NCBI RefSeq assembly: GCF_900112065.1
Contig: NZ_FOKE01000013.1
Coordinates: 124,001-188,000 of the forward strand
Reading direction: 5' to 3'
Length of the DNA stretch: 64,000 bases
Origin: Cohnella sp. OV330
Lineage (GTDB): Bacteria > Bacillota > Bacilli > Paenibacillales > Paenibacillaceae
The stretch's first letter is position 1. Each line of letters starts with the position of its first letter. The notes under the pieces are model-generated. The model ran no database searches. It was given only the letters and a program-made list of their open reading frames with translations, and was not told the origin of the DNA. The position numbers were made by a program, and so were the translations under genes. This document shows positions 43,312-52,736 of this stretch, piece by piece.

Positions 43312-44703
43312 GTGAATCACTTGCTCACGAAAAGCCGTACAGCCGGCGCGCTCTCGCTGCTCCTGCTCTCCGGCGCGCTCGCGGCCTGCGGCGGCAACGG
43401 CAACGAAAACAACGGCGCATCGCCGTCCGCTTCGTCTCCCGCGGCAAGCAGCGCAGGCGCCTCGTCCTCCGCGCCCGCGGCCAGCGCCGACCCGACGCAG
43501 CTTAGCGGCACGGTCAAGGTGTGGGATTGGGACGAAGCGTTCCAGAAAGGCATGATCGCCGAGTTTAACAAAACCTACCCGAACATCAAGGTCGAGGTTA
43601 CCGTCGTTAACCCGAACGACTACCTGCAGAAGCTGCAAAGCGGCATCGCCTCCGGCTCGGACGTGCCGGACGTCATCCTCGGCGAATCCGCCTACCGCGG
43701 CAAGCTGTTCGATCTCGGCGTGCTCGACAACCTCGAAGGCGCGCCTTACAACTTCGACAAGAGCTCGGTGCTTGATTTCACCGTCCCGTACATCTCGAAC
43801 GGCAAGGGCGAAGTCATCGCGGTCGACCAGGCGATCACGCCGGCCGGCTTCGCGTATCGCCGCGACCTCGCCAAGGAATACTGGGGCACCGACGATCCCG
43901 CCGAGCTGGAGAAGCTCATCTCCACCTGGGACGACTTCGTCGCCAAGGGCAAGGAGCTGAAGGACAAGAGCGGCGGCAAGGTGCTCATGATGCCCGGCCT
44001 CGGCGACGCGTTCATCGCGCTGAAGGGCCAGAACTTCGCATCGTACGTGAATGGCACCGAAGTCGATCTGACTGCCAAGGTCAAGGAGCCGCTGACTCGC
44101 CTGTTCGAGATGCGCGACGCCGGCATCCTGGGCAAAAACGAGCTGTGGACGCCGGCCTGGTCGGCCTCGATGGCCAAGGGCGAGTTCATGTTCTATCCGA
44201 TGGCCCCGTGGGGACCGAAGTGGCACATCTCGGCCAACGATCCGGAAGGCAAAGGACGCTGGGGTCTCGTCAAGGCGCCGGAGGGCGGCTTCACCCGCGG
44301 CGGCACCGCCGTCGGCATTTACAAAGACAGCAAAAACAAGGAAGCGGCCTGGGCGTTCGTGCAGTATGCGTACCTGTCCGATGAAGGCTCCGCCTACAAC
44401 TTCAAGACATTCGGCAACATGACCGGCTCCAAGTCGTTCTATGAGACGCATAAGGACCTGATCGAAGCGCCGGGACCGTACGACGAATTCTTCGGCGGCC
44501 AGAACCTGGCGAAGTACTTCATGGAGAAAATCGTGCCCGACATGAAGGGCGAGCCGCAGTCGAAGTACGACTCGGTCGTGGACGGCGTGTTCAACGCGCT
44601 GTACCCGCTCTGGACGAAGGATACGTCGGTCACCGCGGACGCCGCGCTGCAGAAATTCATTTCAGAGACCAAAAACAAAGCGTCGGACGCGACCGTCAAG
44701 TAA
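43312..44703 (+). CDS. Extracellular sugar-binding lipoprotein of an ABC transporter
   Basis: A 463-residue family-1 solute-binding protein. The signal peptide ends in a lipobox (SGALAAC), so the mature protein starts at a lipidated Cys near residue 25 and is tethered outside the membrane; a Ser/Ala-rich linker follows. The ligand-binding part begins TVKVWDWDEAFQKGMIAEFNKTYPNIKVE. A GTG start at 43312 has AGGGGG about 11 nt upstream. It opens the operon with two permeases and a GH2 hydrolase, directly behind the YesN/YesM pair. Confidence 0.92.
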   Translation: MNHLLTKSRTAGALSLLLLSGALAACGGNGNENNGASPSASSPAASSAGASSSAPAASADPTQLSGTVKVWDWDEAFQKGMIAEFNKTYPNIKVEVTVVNPNDYLQKLQSGIASGSDVPDVILGESAYRGKLFDLGVLDNLEGAPYNFDKSSVLDFTVPYISNGKGEVIAVDQAITPAGFAYRRDLAKEYWGTDDPAELEKLISTWDDFVAKGKELKDKSGGKVLMMPGLGDAFIALKGQNFASYVNGTEVDLTAKVKEPLTRLFEMRDAGILGKNELWTPAWSASMAKGEFMFYPMAPWGPKWHISANDPEGKGRWGLVKAPEGGFTRGGTAVGIYKDSKNKEAAWAFVQYAYLSDEGSAYNFKTFGNMTGSKSFYETHKDLIEAPGPYDEFFGGQNLAKYFMEKIVPDMKGEPQSKYDSVVDGVFNALYPLWTKDTSVTADAALQKFISETKNKASDATVK

Positions 44704-44719
44704 CCTACAGAATAGAGGG

Positions 44720-45688
44720 ATGAACGTGAACGCGGAGCAAAGCCTCGCACCGGCCGCCGCCACCTCCGCCGCATCCCGCAAACGCAGATGGGGGCCACAT
44801 TTGTGGCCCTATCTTTTCGCGCTGCCGTTTGTGCTGGCTTATGCGGCTTTTCAACTGTACCCGGTCCTCTACTCCTTCGTGCTGAGCCTGCATGACTGGA
44901 ACGGCATTAGCGAGAAAACGTATATCGGCTTCAAAAACTACGTCCAGCTGTGGACGAACGACCCCTTGTTCATCAAGTCGCTGTGGAACACGCTGATCAT
45001 GATGGTCATGTTCATCCCCCTCACGCTGATCCTCGGCCTCGTGCTCGCGTACTGGACGTTCCAGCTGACGCGGGGCAAGCGCCTGTTCCAGACGATCAAC
45101 GTGCTGCCGTACATCACGACGCCCGTCGCGATCGGCTTCATCTTCTCCTACCTGTTCGACTGGCAGACCGGGCTCGTCAACCTGCTGCTGACGAAGTTCG
45201 GCTGGCTGCAGGAAGGCTTCTACTGGCTGCAGGACCCTTGGGGCTCGCGCGCGATCATCGCCTTGATGGTCATCTGGCGCAATCTCGGCTACTTCATGAT
45301 CATCTTCATGGCCGGCATGACGGTCATTCCGCAGGACGTGTACGAAGCGGCCAAAATGGACGGTTCGACGGGCCTGCACACATTCCGCAAGATCACGATG
45401 CCGCTGCTGCGCAACATCACCGTATTCCTCGTCGTTACCTCGGTCATCGGCGGGCTGCAGCTGTTCGACGAGCCGAAGCTGCTGTACGGCGGCTGGTCGG
45501 GCTCCGCGCAGGTCGGCGGACCGGACAACACGGCGCTTACCGTCATTTGGAAATTCGTGGACGAATCGTTCATTTCCAATACGCGTTTCGGGTACGCCTC
45601 CTCGATCGCCTACTCGCTGTTCGTCATCATCGTATTCTTCTCGATCTTGAGCTACCGGCTGACGGCGCCGAAGGAGGACAAGCGATGA
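44720..45688 (+). CDS. Sugar ABC transporter permease (MalF/UgpA type)
   Basis: A 322-residue permease with six transmembrane helices and the cytoplasmic EAA loop (YEAAKMDGSTGLHTFRKITMPLL, about residues 215-240) that docks the shared ATPase. No ATPase gene is in the operon, as usual for Firmicute carbohydrate systems that share an MsmX-like ATPase. A GTG at 44726 is better spaced from AGAGGG than the ATG at 44720, so the true start may be two codons later. Confidence 0.92.
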   Translation: MNVNAEQSLAPAAATSAASRKRRWGPHLWPYLFALPFVLAYAAFQLYPVLYSFVLSLHDWNGISEKTYIGFKNYVQLWTNDPLFIKSLWNTLIMMVMFIPLTLILGLVLAYWTFQLTRGKRLFQTINVLPYITTPVAIGFIFSYLFDWQTGLVNLLLTKFGWLQEGFYWLQDPWGSRAIIALMVIWRNLGYFMIIFMAGMTVIPQDVYEAAKMDGSTGLHTFRKITMPLLRNITVFLVVTSVIGGLQLFDEPKLLYGGWSGSAQVGGPDNTALTVIWKFVDESFISNTRFGYASSIAYSLFVIIVFFSILSYRLTAPKEDKR

Positions 45689-46506
45689 ACGCGGCAAAAA
45701 CGGCAAAAACGCTCATGTGGATCTGTCTCATCGTCATCTCGGCGCTGTCCCTGTTTCCGTTTTACATCATGATCGTCATGGGCACGCACTACAACGAGGA
45801 CCTGTTCAAGGGCATCCCGATCCTGCCCGGAAACTATCTGGCCCACAATCTCAAGACGGTCATGTCCGCCGACTTCATGGGCGTCTACCTCAACAGCCTG
45901 ATCGTGTCGGTCGTCTCCGTCGTCCTGGCAACGCTGACGAGCACGCTGATCGGCTACGCGCTCGCGAAGTTCGAATTCCGCGGACGGAAGGCGCTGCAGA
46001 CGTTCGTCGTCCTGACCATGATGGTGCCTACGCAGGTCGGCCTGATCGGCTACATCATCGAAATGCGCAACCTCGGCGTAGGCAATACGCTGTGGCCGGT
46101 CATCCTCGTGTGGGCGGCGTTTCCGTTCGGCGCGTTCTTCATGGTCCAGTTCATCCGCGATTCGATCCCCAACGACTTGCTGGAGTGCGCGCGCATCGAC
46201 GGATGCTCGGAGCCGGGCATCTTCGCCCGGATCGTGCTGCCGATCATGAAGCCGGGTCTCGCGACGCTCGCCACGCTCGTCTTCCTGTGGTCGTGGAACA
46301 ACTACCTGCTCCCGCTCGTGACGATCAACAAGTCGGAATGGTACACGCTGCCGATCTTCATCTCGAACCTCGGCATCGTCCACCGCACCGACTACGCGGC
46401 GCGGATGCTCGCGCTGACGCTGACGACCGTGCCGGTGCTGATCCTGTTCGTGCTGGGGTCGAAGACGTTTATGAAGGGATTGACCGCGGGGGCGGTCAAG
46501 GGTTAG
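45685..46506 (+). CDS. Sugar ABC transporter permease (MalG type)
   Basis: A 273-residue permease with six transmembrane helices and the EAA-type loop LECARIDGCSEPGIFARIVLPIMKPG. The ATG at 45685 overlaps the stop of the previous permease (ATGA) and has GGAGG upstream. It ends in the typical GLTAGAVKG. Confidence 0.93.
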   Translation: MNAAKTAKTLMWICLIVISALSLFPFYIMIVMGTHYNEDLFKGIPILPGNYLAHNLKTVMSADFMGVYLNSLIVSVVSVVLATLTSTLIGYALAKFEFRGRKALQTFVVLTMMVPTQVGLIGYIIEMRNLGVGNTLWPVILVWAAFPFGAFFMVQFIRDSIPNDLLECARIDGCSEPGIFARIVLPIMKPGLATLATLVFLWSWNNYLLPLVTINKSEWYTLPIFISNLGIVHRTDYAARMLALTLTTVPVLILFVLGSKTFMKGLTAGAVKG

Positions 46507-46606
46507 GGCAGGCGTCTGCCGCGACAAACGTTGCAGCGTTGCTCGCGTGGAGACTGCTCGATCGTACGGTGGTAGCACGCCGCATGTTGAGGCTGGTCGG
46601 CGACTT

Positions 46607-46632
46607 GAATAACTGCATTCATGCAGTTATTC
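46607..46632. repeat. Perfect 12 bp inverted repeat between permease and GH2 genes
   Basis: GAATAACTGCAT-TC-ATGCAGTTATTC lies in the 267 bp gap 46507-46773. It has no T-run; it may be an operator or a hairpin. The remainder of the gap shows no gene. Confidence 0.6.
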
Positions 46633-46773
46633 GCGCCGGACGGCCTCTTCTTGCCGCGGATAACTGCTAAATTGCGCTTAAAACCATTGATCGACTCCGC
46701 GACACAGACTTCGGAACGCTGGAAGTGCGCGAAGGTTACATAAAGTTACTTAGTAGAACGGAGTGTTGCGACG

Positions 46774-49761
46774 ATGCGGATGAACGACAGACAGATGCGG
46801 CTGGACGGAGAATGGCGGTTCCTGCTCGATCCGGACGATCGGTATGCGGATGCGCCGCCGGACGACGCCTTCGGCGAAGGCACGATTCAGGTACCCGGCT
46901 CCTGGGAGGAGCAGGGTTATGGGGACGAGCCGCCGTTCGGCCAGATCGATACTTGGACCAAGGTCCGCGAGTACGAGGGCGCGGCGTGGTATCGGACGAC
47001 GTTTCGCGTCGGGGACGGGGAGTCAGCGGACTGGACCGGGACGGCGACGGAAGGCGGTCGCGGAACGGGTGCCGTTGCCGGCGACCGGGCCGACGCAGCG
47101 AGCGCAGCGGAAGGCGGCGCGGATCGATTGTCCGAGGCAGCCTGGGCGCTGAGGATCGCTGGCGCGCGCTGGACGACGGAGGTATGGGTCAACGGCGCGT
47201 ATGCGGGCAGGCAAGACAGCCTGTCCGCGCCTCACGTACACCTGTTGGAGGGCCTTGTCCGAAATAGCGCGAACGAGCTGACCGTCCGCGTGGACAACCG
47301 GATGCGGCTGCCGCTCGCGGACAGCCATATTCATACGCGCCATACGGCCACGGCCTGGGGCGGCATCACGGGCGGCGTGCGGCTCGCGCGGCTTGCCCCC
47401 GCGCGGATCGCGCGCATCGCCATCGAGCCCGATCCGGCGGCCGGCCTCTTTCGCTGCCGGGTGACGGCTCGCGGCGAGCTCGCGCCGGGCGACGCCGTCG
47501 TCGCGACGTTCCGCGCGCCGGACGGCGAGACGTTCATCGCGACCGCGGCGTTCGTCCCGGCCGACGCGGCTAACGCCGTGCCGGGTGACGAAGACAACGC
47601 GAGCGGATCGCGCGATTCCGCCGCGGCGCCCTTCCTCGCGGAGCTCGCCTGCGTGCTAGGCGAAGCGCCCGCGCTGTGGAGCGACGTCCGGCCGCAGCTG
47701 TACGACGCCGAATTCGCGCTTGTCCGCGACGGCGAGACTCTGGACCGGACGACAAGGCGCCCTGGCCTGCGGCGACTCGCAGCCGAAGGCAAGCGTCTGC
47801 TGCTGAACGGGCATCCCGTCTGGCTGCGCGGCTACGTCGACTGCTGCATCTTCCCCCTGACCGGGTATCCCGTCTGGGACAAAGCGCATTACGAGCGTCA
47901 ATTCCGCATTGCGAAGTCGTACGGCTTTAATCATATCCGGCTGCATGGGTGGACGGCCCCGAAGCCGTTCTGGGAAGCGGCCGACGAGGCAGGCATGCTC
48001 GTACAGGCCGAGCTGCCGCATTGGTCGGCGCACTATCAACCGCGCGGGGCCGAGCCGCCCGCCGACGTCGACGCCTTCCTCGAAGCGGAGCTCAGGCGCA
48101 TTTACGCGCAGTTGAACGCGCATCCGTCCTTTGTCCTGTTCGCGATGGGCAACGAGCTCGTCGAAGACAACGGCCACCCGCGCTTGAACGAGCTTGTCCG
48201 GCTCGCCCGCGAGCTCGATCCGACGCGGCTCGCCACGGACAACACCGGCTTCGGGCAACTGCCGGAGCAGGACCGCGAGGGCGACTTCTTCATCCCGTCG
48301 TTCAACTGGCACGCGCCGCTCAAGACCGAGGAGATCGCGATGCCCGCCACGGAACGCGACTTTTCCGCCGTCGCCAGGCTCAGCGCCAAGCCGGTTATCG
48401 GGCACGAGCATGCGCAGTTCGCGATGTACGCGCGCCCCGAGGAGAAGGCCAAGTACACAGGCGTCCTGCGTCCGACTTGGCTGGAGACGATCGAAGAGAC
48501 GTTGGCGGAGAAAGGATTGGCGTCGCGCGTGCCCGCGTTCATTGAAGCGACCGGCACCCATCAGGCTCGGGCGCTCAAGGAAGCGATGGAGCGGGCGCGC
48601 CGGACGCCGGACGCGGCGGGCGTGCAGCTGCTGGACATTCGCGACTTTCCCGGACAAGGCCATGCGACGACGGGGCTGCTAGACGCGTTCTGGGACAGCA
48701 AGGGGACGATCGAGCCGGCGCGCGTGCTGGATTTCAACGGCCCTACGGTACTGCTGATGTCCTGCGCCACGCGTACGCTTTTCGCCGGCGAGCGCATATC
48801 CGTCCGATTGTCCGTCTCCCATTACGGCGAGGCGCCCGTACTGGAAGGACGCGTAGCATGGCGGTTGTCCTCTGGCGGGCGAACGCTTGCGGAAGGGGAA
48901 CTGGCCGTGGCAGGTCTAAACGCCGGGGAAGTGACCGAGGCCGGCGTCGTTCAGGTCGGATGCGGCGCGGACGCCGAGGCCGCCGAGCTTGTGCTCGAGG
49001 CGCGGTGGGCAGACCTCGGCACGGCGACGGACGCGGCGAAGATCCGCAATGCCTGGTCGTTCTGGGCGTTTCCCCGGGTCGCGTACGGCGATACCGAGGC
49101 GATATGGACCAGCGCGCCCGCCCTTAAATCCGTGTTGTACGGCGCGATCCACGAGCCGAACGCGCGCTTCGATCCCCGCCTCGATCCCGTGCGGCGCGGC
49201 GTCCGCCTCGCGATCGTCGAGCGTCTCACGACCAACGTGCTCCAGTACCTCGTCGCGGGCGGCCGCGTGCTGCTGCTCCCCGGCGAATCCGAGCTGTACG
49301 ACGCCGTCATGACCAAGTACCTGCCCGTGTTCTGGAACTATCTCATGTTCTCCGAGCAGGCGGGCGGCACGATGGGCGCGATCGTACGGGACCATCCGGC
49401 GCTCGGCGGCTTCCCGCACGACGGCCGTTCGGACTGGCAGTGGTACCATCTGCTGAACGGCACGCCGGCCATCTGCCTGGACGCGGCGCCGGGCATTAGT
49501 CCGATCGTCGAGATCGTGGACAACTTCAACCGCGCCAAGCGCCTCGCCGCCGTCTTCGAGGCGCGCGTCGGAGCGGGCCGCCTGCTCGTGTCCACGCTGG
49601 CTTGGCGGACGCCGGCCGACTTCAAGCGACCCGAATCCGCCTATCTGTTCGGCGAGCTGCTGGACTATGCCCTCGGCGATCACTTCGAGCCCGAAGCAGA
49701 GTTGACCGTCGGGCAGCTGCTCGGCATGGTGCGACTGCGCGGCATCCATTCGTTCTTATAG
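46774..49761 (+). CDS. Glycoside hydrolase family 2 (beta-galactosidase/beta-glucuronidase-like)
   Basis: A 995-residue intracellular hydrolase with no signal peptide. The order is a jelly-roll sugar-binding domain (about 1-205), an Ig-like domain (about 205-325), a TIM barrel (about 330-610) and a long C-terminal beta/alpha extension (about 650-995). The acid/base is Glu461 (AMGNELVED) and the nucleophile Glu545 (IGHEHAQF). A Gly/Ala-rich insertion (about 88-115) breaks the first domain. GGAG lies 10 nt before the ATG. Position behind a sugar ABC system suggests hydrolysis of the imported oligosaccharide; the linkage cannot be inferred. Confidence 0.88.
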   Translation: MRMNDRQMRLDGEWRFLLDPDDRYADAPPDDAFGEGTIQVPGSWEEQGYGDEPPFGQIDTWTKVREYEGAAWYRTTFRVGDGESADWTGTATEGGRGTGAVAGDRADAASAAEGGADRLSEAAWALRIAGARWTTEVWVNGAYAGRQDSLSAPHVHLLEGLVRNSANELTVRVDNRMRLPLADSHIHTRHTATAWGGITGGVRLARLAPARIARIAIEPDPAAGLFRCRVTARGELAPGDAVVATFRAPDGETFIATAAFVPADAANAVPGDEDNASGSRDSAAAPFLAELACVLGEAPALWSDVRPQLYDAEFALVRDGETLDRTTRRPGLRRLAAEGKRLLLNGHPVWLRGYVDCCIFPLTGYPVWDKAHYERQFRIAKSYGFNHIRLHGWTAPKPFWEAADEAGMLVQAELPHWSAHYQPRGAEPPADVDAFLEAELRRIYAQLNAHPSFVLFAMGNELVEDNGHPRLNELVRLARELDPTRLATDNTGFGQLPEQDREGDFFIPSFNWHAPLKTEEIAMPATERDFSAVARLSAKPVIGHEHAQFAMYARPEEKAKYTGVLRPTWLETIEETLAEKGLASRVPAFIEATGTHQARALKEAMERARRTPDAAGVQLLDIRDFPGQGHATTGLLDAFWDSKGTIEPARVLDFNGPTVLLMSCATRTLFAGERISVRLSVSHYGEAPVLEGRVAWRLSSGGRTLAEGELAVAGLNAGEVTEAGVVQVGCGADAEAAELVLEARWADLGTATDAAKIRNAWSFWAFPRVAYGDTEAIWTSAPALKSVLYGAIHEPNARFDPRLDPVRRGVRLAIVERLTTNVLQYLVAGGRVLLLPGESELYDAVMTKYLPVFWNYLMFSEQAGGTMGAIVRDHPALGGFPHDGRSDWQWYHLLNGTPAICLDAAPGISPIVEIVDNFNRAKRLAAVFEARVGAGRLLVSTLAWRTPADFKRPESAYLFGELLDYALGDHFEPEAELTVGQLLGMVRLRGIHSFL

Positions 49762-49849
49762 CGATCACGGCGCAGTTGCTGTCCCTTCTCTCAACCGGCG
49801 GGGACAATGACTGCGTTTGTCTTTGCTTTCGTCCCGATTTGTATCGCGC

Positions 49850-50090
49850 AATTGTGCATGATCCCGCAACAGCGGCGCGTTCATCGGGGGGCTATCAAGC
49901 AAAAGTGCATCATTCAGCGCTTAATATTTGCAAAAAATGGCCATTTGCCGGGATGCATCATGCAGATTTGCGCGATAGACACGGTAAAACCCGCTTGTTG
50001 GCTGCCTATCCTGCACTTTTGCACGATGCAAGAATTCTTGTCTATTCCTGCTTGTCTATCCTGCACTTTTGCGCCATGCGCGAGGTCTTG
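49850..50090. repeat. ~50 bp-periodic repeats between GH2 and the AraC gene
   Basis: TGCATGAT/TGCATCAT-type cores occur near 49855, 49906, 49954, 50020 and 50070 (spacing 51, 48, 66, 50); the CTATCCTGCACTTTTGC segment appears twice (50006 and 50056). The gap 49762-50127 contains no supported gene. Confidence 0.6.
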
Positions 50091-50127
50091 CTTTTTCCGC
50101 CCTCGCATGACGATCTCCCGCCCCGCC

Positions 50128-52380
50128 TCAGCTCCCCGTCTGCCGATACTCCGCCGGCGTCAGCCCGGTATATTTCTTGAACACCTTGTAAAAGTACGTG
50201 CTGTTGTTGTACCCCGTCCTCTGCGAGATCTCCTCGATCGAGTGCGGCGTGGCGACGAGCAGCTCCTTGGCCCGCTCCACGCGATACTCGTTCAAATAAT
50301 CCGGCACCGACTTCAACGTGAGCTTTTTGAAAATACGGCCGAGATACGCGGGAGACATATCGAGCATCTCCGCGATCTTGTACAGCGACAGCTCCCGGTC
50401 GGCATACTGCTGCCGGATGATGTCGTCGATCGAGGCGATCAAGTTATCGTGCTTCGCATTGTTTTTCTTTTCCCGGAAGCCCTGGCACAGCTGATCGATC
50501 AGCTCGCCGAAGTGATCGCGGACATCCTGCAGCGTCTCCAGCTGGTGCATCCGCTGGACGAAGGCGCCGAAGTCGTAGTCGGCCGCCGCGCCGGAGCCCT
50601 TGTCCATATAAGCCGTCGCCGAGCTGATCGAGAAGGCAAGCTGGTTGAACAGCATGTTGTAAACGAGATAAACGGGCGGATCGACGCAGCGGACGATCTC
50701 GTCGAACCGCCTCCTGGCTTCTTCGGCTTTGCCCAGCTTAAGCGTCTCCAGCATATTGTGCTCGAGCGTGGCCGGATAGATGAAGGCCGCGGTCGCCTGC
50801 GGCCGATGCCGGCGGCCGTGCAGCAAGCAGCGATAGCCTTCGGTGAACTTGAACTCCCATTGCAGGTGCGCCTCCTCGTACAAGTCGGACACCTCCGCGA
50901 GACCGTCGCCGATCCGGCTGACGGACGCGGACAACGACAGGCGTAAATATCGCTCGGTCGCATCCTGAACGCGCCTGACGGCTTCGTGGATCGACGGCTC
51001 GGCCAGCGCGCCGCCGTTCACGAGGACGGCGATCGTCTTCTCGTCCATATCGACGCACTCGCGGGCGCCGCCCATCGCGGCGAAGCACTCGGAGACGATA
51101 TTCATGACGCCGTACTTCAGGAGCACCCGGTCGTTGAACGGATACTGGCCGGCGAACGCGTCGAACCGGTCGATCTCGAACAAGACGACGACGAAGTCGC
51201 CGGCAGGGTCCAGCGCAATATCGAGCGCCTTCATTTCCGATTCAAGGTTCGGCCGCCATCGGTGTCCGCCGTGACGCAGAAGCTGGCGCATGAAGTTCTG
51301 CTTGAGCTGGTAATCGTTGTTGCGCTTCTCTTTCACGAGCGCGTTCAGCTTGGCGAGCACTCTCTCGATCGGCTTGTAGAGCGATCTGGACAAGAAGAAG
51401 GATACGCTCAGTCCTAACAGTAGGATGATGAAGCAGACGATCAACACGGTCTTTTTCATCGCGTCGATTTTCCCCATGATCGTGTCGTAGGGGAGCACGC
51501 GCATGAAAATCCAGCCGGTGGCCTCGTGCTTGGAATAGACGACGAGCGAGCGGGCCCCCTCCACTTCGCCCACGAAGTAGCCTGTCTCGCGCTCCGCGGA
51601 GCCGTTCAGCGCTTTCCGGACATACGGCTTGCCGCTCAAGTTTTTAAGAAAGGGATACGACTCGGTGCTGGTCACGAGCGTGCCCTTGCCGTCGACGACG
51701 AACGTCGATCCGTTCTGGTTGCGGTCGAGGCTCGCGATCGTGTCCTTCATCCAACTCTCGGGCACGTTCAACATGACCATATTATCGATATCGCGGGACG
51801 CGCCCTGCAGATCGTAGAAGACGAACGTATAGACGTTGGCCGTCTTCGGGTCCTGAAAGGGCGTCGGGACGGGTAGGATTCGCGGAATCGGGGCGAGCCG
51901 CTTGTAATCGCCGAACCGCTCGACCAGTCTCTTCGCGTCTCCATCGTAAAAGTCCTGATAAGCTTGCACCGCGTTGGCGGAAGACATGGAGGCGGTGTAG
52001 AACGTTTTCGAGTTTTTACTATAAATGTAGATCGAATGGAAGGAGTAGTTCACGTTCAAATAGGTCTTCAGCCGGTTAAGCGCGTTGTTCGTCTCCATGA
52101 CGGTGCCTGGGGACGCATAATGAAGCAGCTTGTCCAACTGGGGATCGGCATAGATCTGCAGCGCATAGTTGGTCGAGTAGTCGATCATCGACTTGGCGCC
52201 GTAGCTCGTCTGGGCCAGGCTGCTCTTCTCCGAGGCATAGATGTTGGATAAGGCGATCTTCTCGAAGCTCGTATACAGCGCGAAAGACAACGTCGCGATT
52301 GTGAGGACGATGCACACGCAAAACGAAAGAAAGATCTTGGCGTAAAGCTTGTTGGAGGTGCGTGCCTCGGCGGGGTTCAT
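50128..52380 (-). CDS. Membrane-anchored AraC-family regulator with Cache-like sensor
   Basis: A 750-residue one-component sensor: N-terminal transmembrane helix (about 12-33), an extracellular Cache-type domain (about 40-300), a second transmembrane helix (about 310-332: VLIVCFIILLLGLSVSFFL), a cytoplasmic middle region and a C-terminal AraC double helix-turn-helix (about 650-745: LSLYKIAEMLDMSPAYLGRIFKK, then NSTYFYKVFKKYTGLTPAEYR). AGGAG lies about 12 nt before the ATG at 52380. Such proteins regulate neighbouring polysaccharide-use genes; here the beta-helix gene and the Lpl-type operon are the likely targets. Confidence 0.9.
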   Translation of the reverse strand: MNPAEARTSNKLYAKIFLSFCVCIVLTIATLSFALYTSFEKIALSNIYASEKSSLAQTSYGAKSMIDYSTNYALQIYADPQLDKLLHYASPGTVMETNNALNRLKTYLNVNYSFHSIYIYSKNSKTFYTASMSSANAVQAYQDFYDGDAKRLVERFGDYKRLAPIPRILPVPTPFQDPKTANVYTFVFYDLQGASRDIDNMVMLNVPESWMKDTIASLDRNQNGSTFVVDGKGTLVTSTESYPFLKNLSGKPYVRKALNGSAERETGYFVGEVEGARSLVVYSKHEATGWIFMRVLPYDTIMGKIDAMKKTVLIVCFIILLLGLSVSFFLSRSLYKPIERVLAKLNALVKEKRNNDYQLKQNFMRQLLRHGGHRWRPNLESEMKALDIALDPAGDFVVVLFEIDRFDAFAGQYPFNDRVLLKYGVMNIVSECFAAMGGARECVDMDEKTIAVLVNGGALAEPSIHEAVRRVQDATERYLRLSLSASVSRIGDGLAEVSDLYEEAHLQWEFKFTEGYRCLLHGRRHRPQATAAFIYPATLEHNMLETLKLGKAEEARRRFDEIVRCVDPPVYLVYNMLFNQLAFSISSATAYMDKGSGAAADYDFGAFVQRMHQLETLQDVRDHFGELIDQLCQGFREKKNNAKHDNLIASIDDIIRQQYADRELSLYKIAEMLDMSPAYLGRIFKKLTLKSVPDYLNEYRVERAKELLVATPHSIEEISQRTGYNNSTYFYKVFKKYTGLTPAEYRQTGS

Positions 52381-52464
52381 CGGAAGTCCAGGCTCCTTCG
52401 TCGGGCGGGTTATGTGCTCATTATTATAATGAATAACGCGGCGACAAGTAAGGGAAGGTGCAAA

Positions 52465-52493
52465 AAGTGTAGCGCGAATGCAATTCGTATAAT
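52465..52493 (+). promoter_or_regulatory. AAGTGT-N17-TATAAT element, copy 1
   Basis: AAGTGT (52465-52470) and TATAAT (52488-52493) are 17 nt apart and match an element before the Lpl-type operon (55571-55599). It lies upstream of the AraC gene but points away from it, toward a hairpin (TCCGGCACC/GGTGCCGGA, about 52532-52560). Possibly a regulator binding site rather than a promoter. The rest of 52381-52736 holds no gene. Confidence 0.45.
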
Positions 52494-52703
52494 CCTCCTT
52501 TACGAACAACAGTTGAGAATAACATACAAGCGATCCGGCACCGGAAGCTCTGGTGCCGGACCTTCATGTCAGTACCTGTATCGTAATTCGCTACATTGAC
52601 GGTGTTCCTTTGGCCCAGAGACGATTTCGCGGTGATACAAGTTTAGGACTGGCGACAACCGATTTACCGCCGATTGTCTACATATTCCGTATCCCTGCAC
52701 ATC

Positions 52704-52736
52704 CTTTAAAAGGCGCGGAGCTGAGCTGGGCTCCGC
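52704..52736 (-). terminator. Terminator of the beta-helix gene
   Basis: Directly after the stop on the minus strand, GCGGAGC and GCTCCGC form a stem around CCAGCTCA, followed by GCCTTTTAA. Confidence 0.65.

Noticed and set aside
42820-43505. Small frames across the 52 bp arrays (for example 42820-43011 and 42945-43505)
   Set aside because: They merely translate the tandem repeats and run into the binding-protein gene out of frame.
44950-46506. A 518-residue frame covering the MalG-type permease
   Set aside because: Its first part is an antisense-like Arg-rich translation of the MalF-type gene in another frame; the permease starts at 45685 with its own ribosome site.
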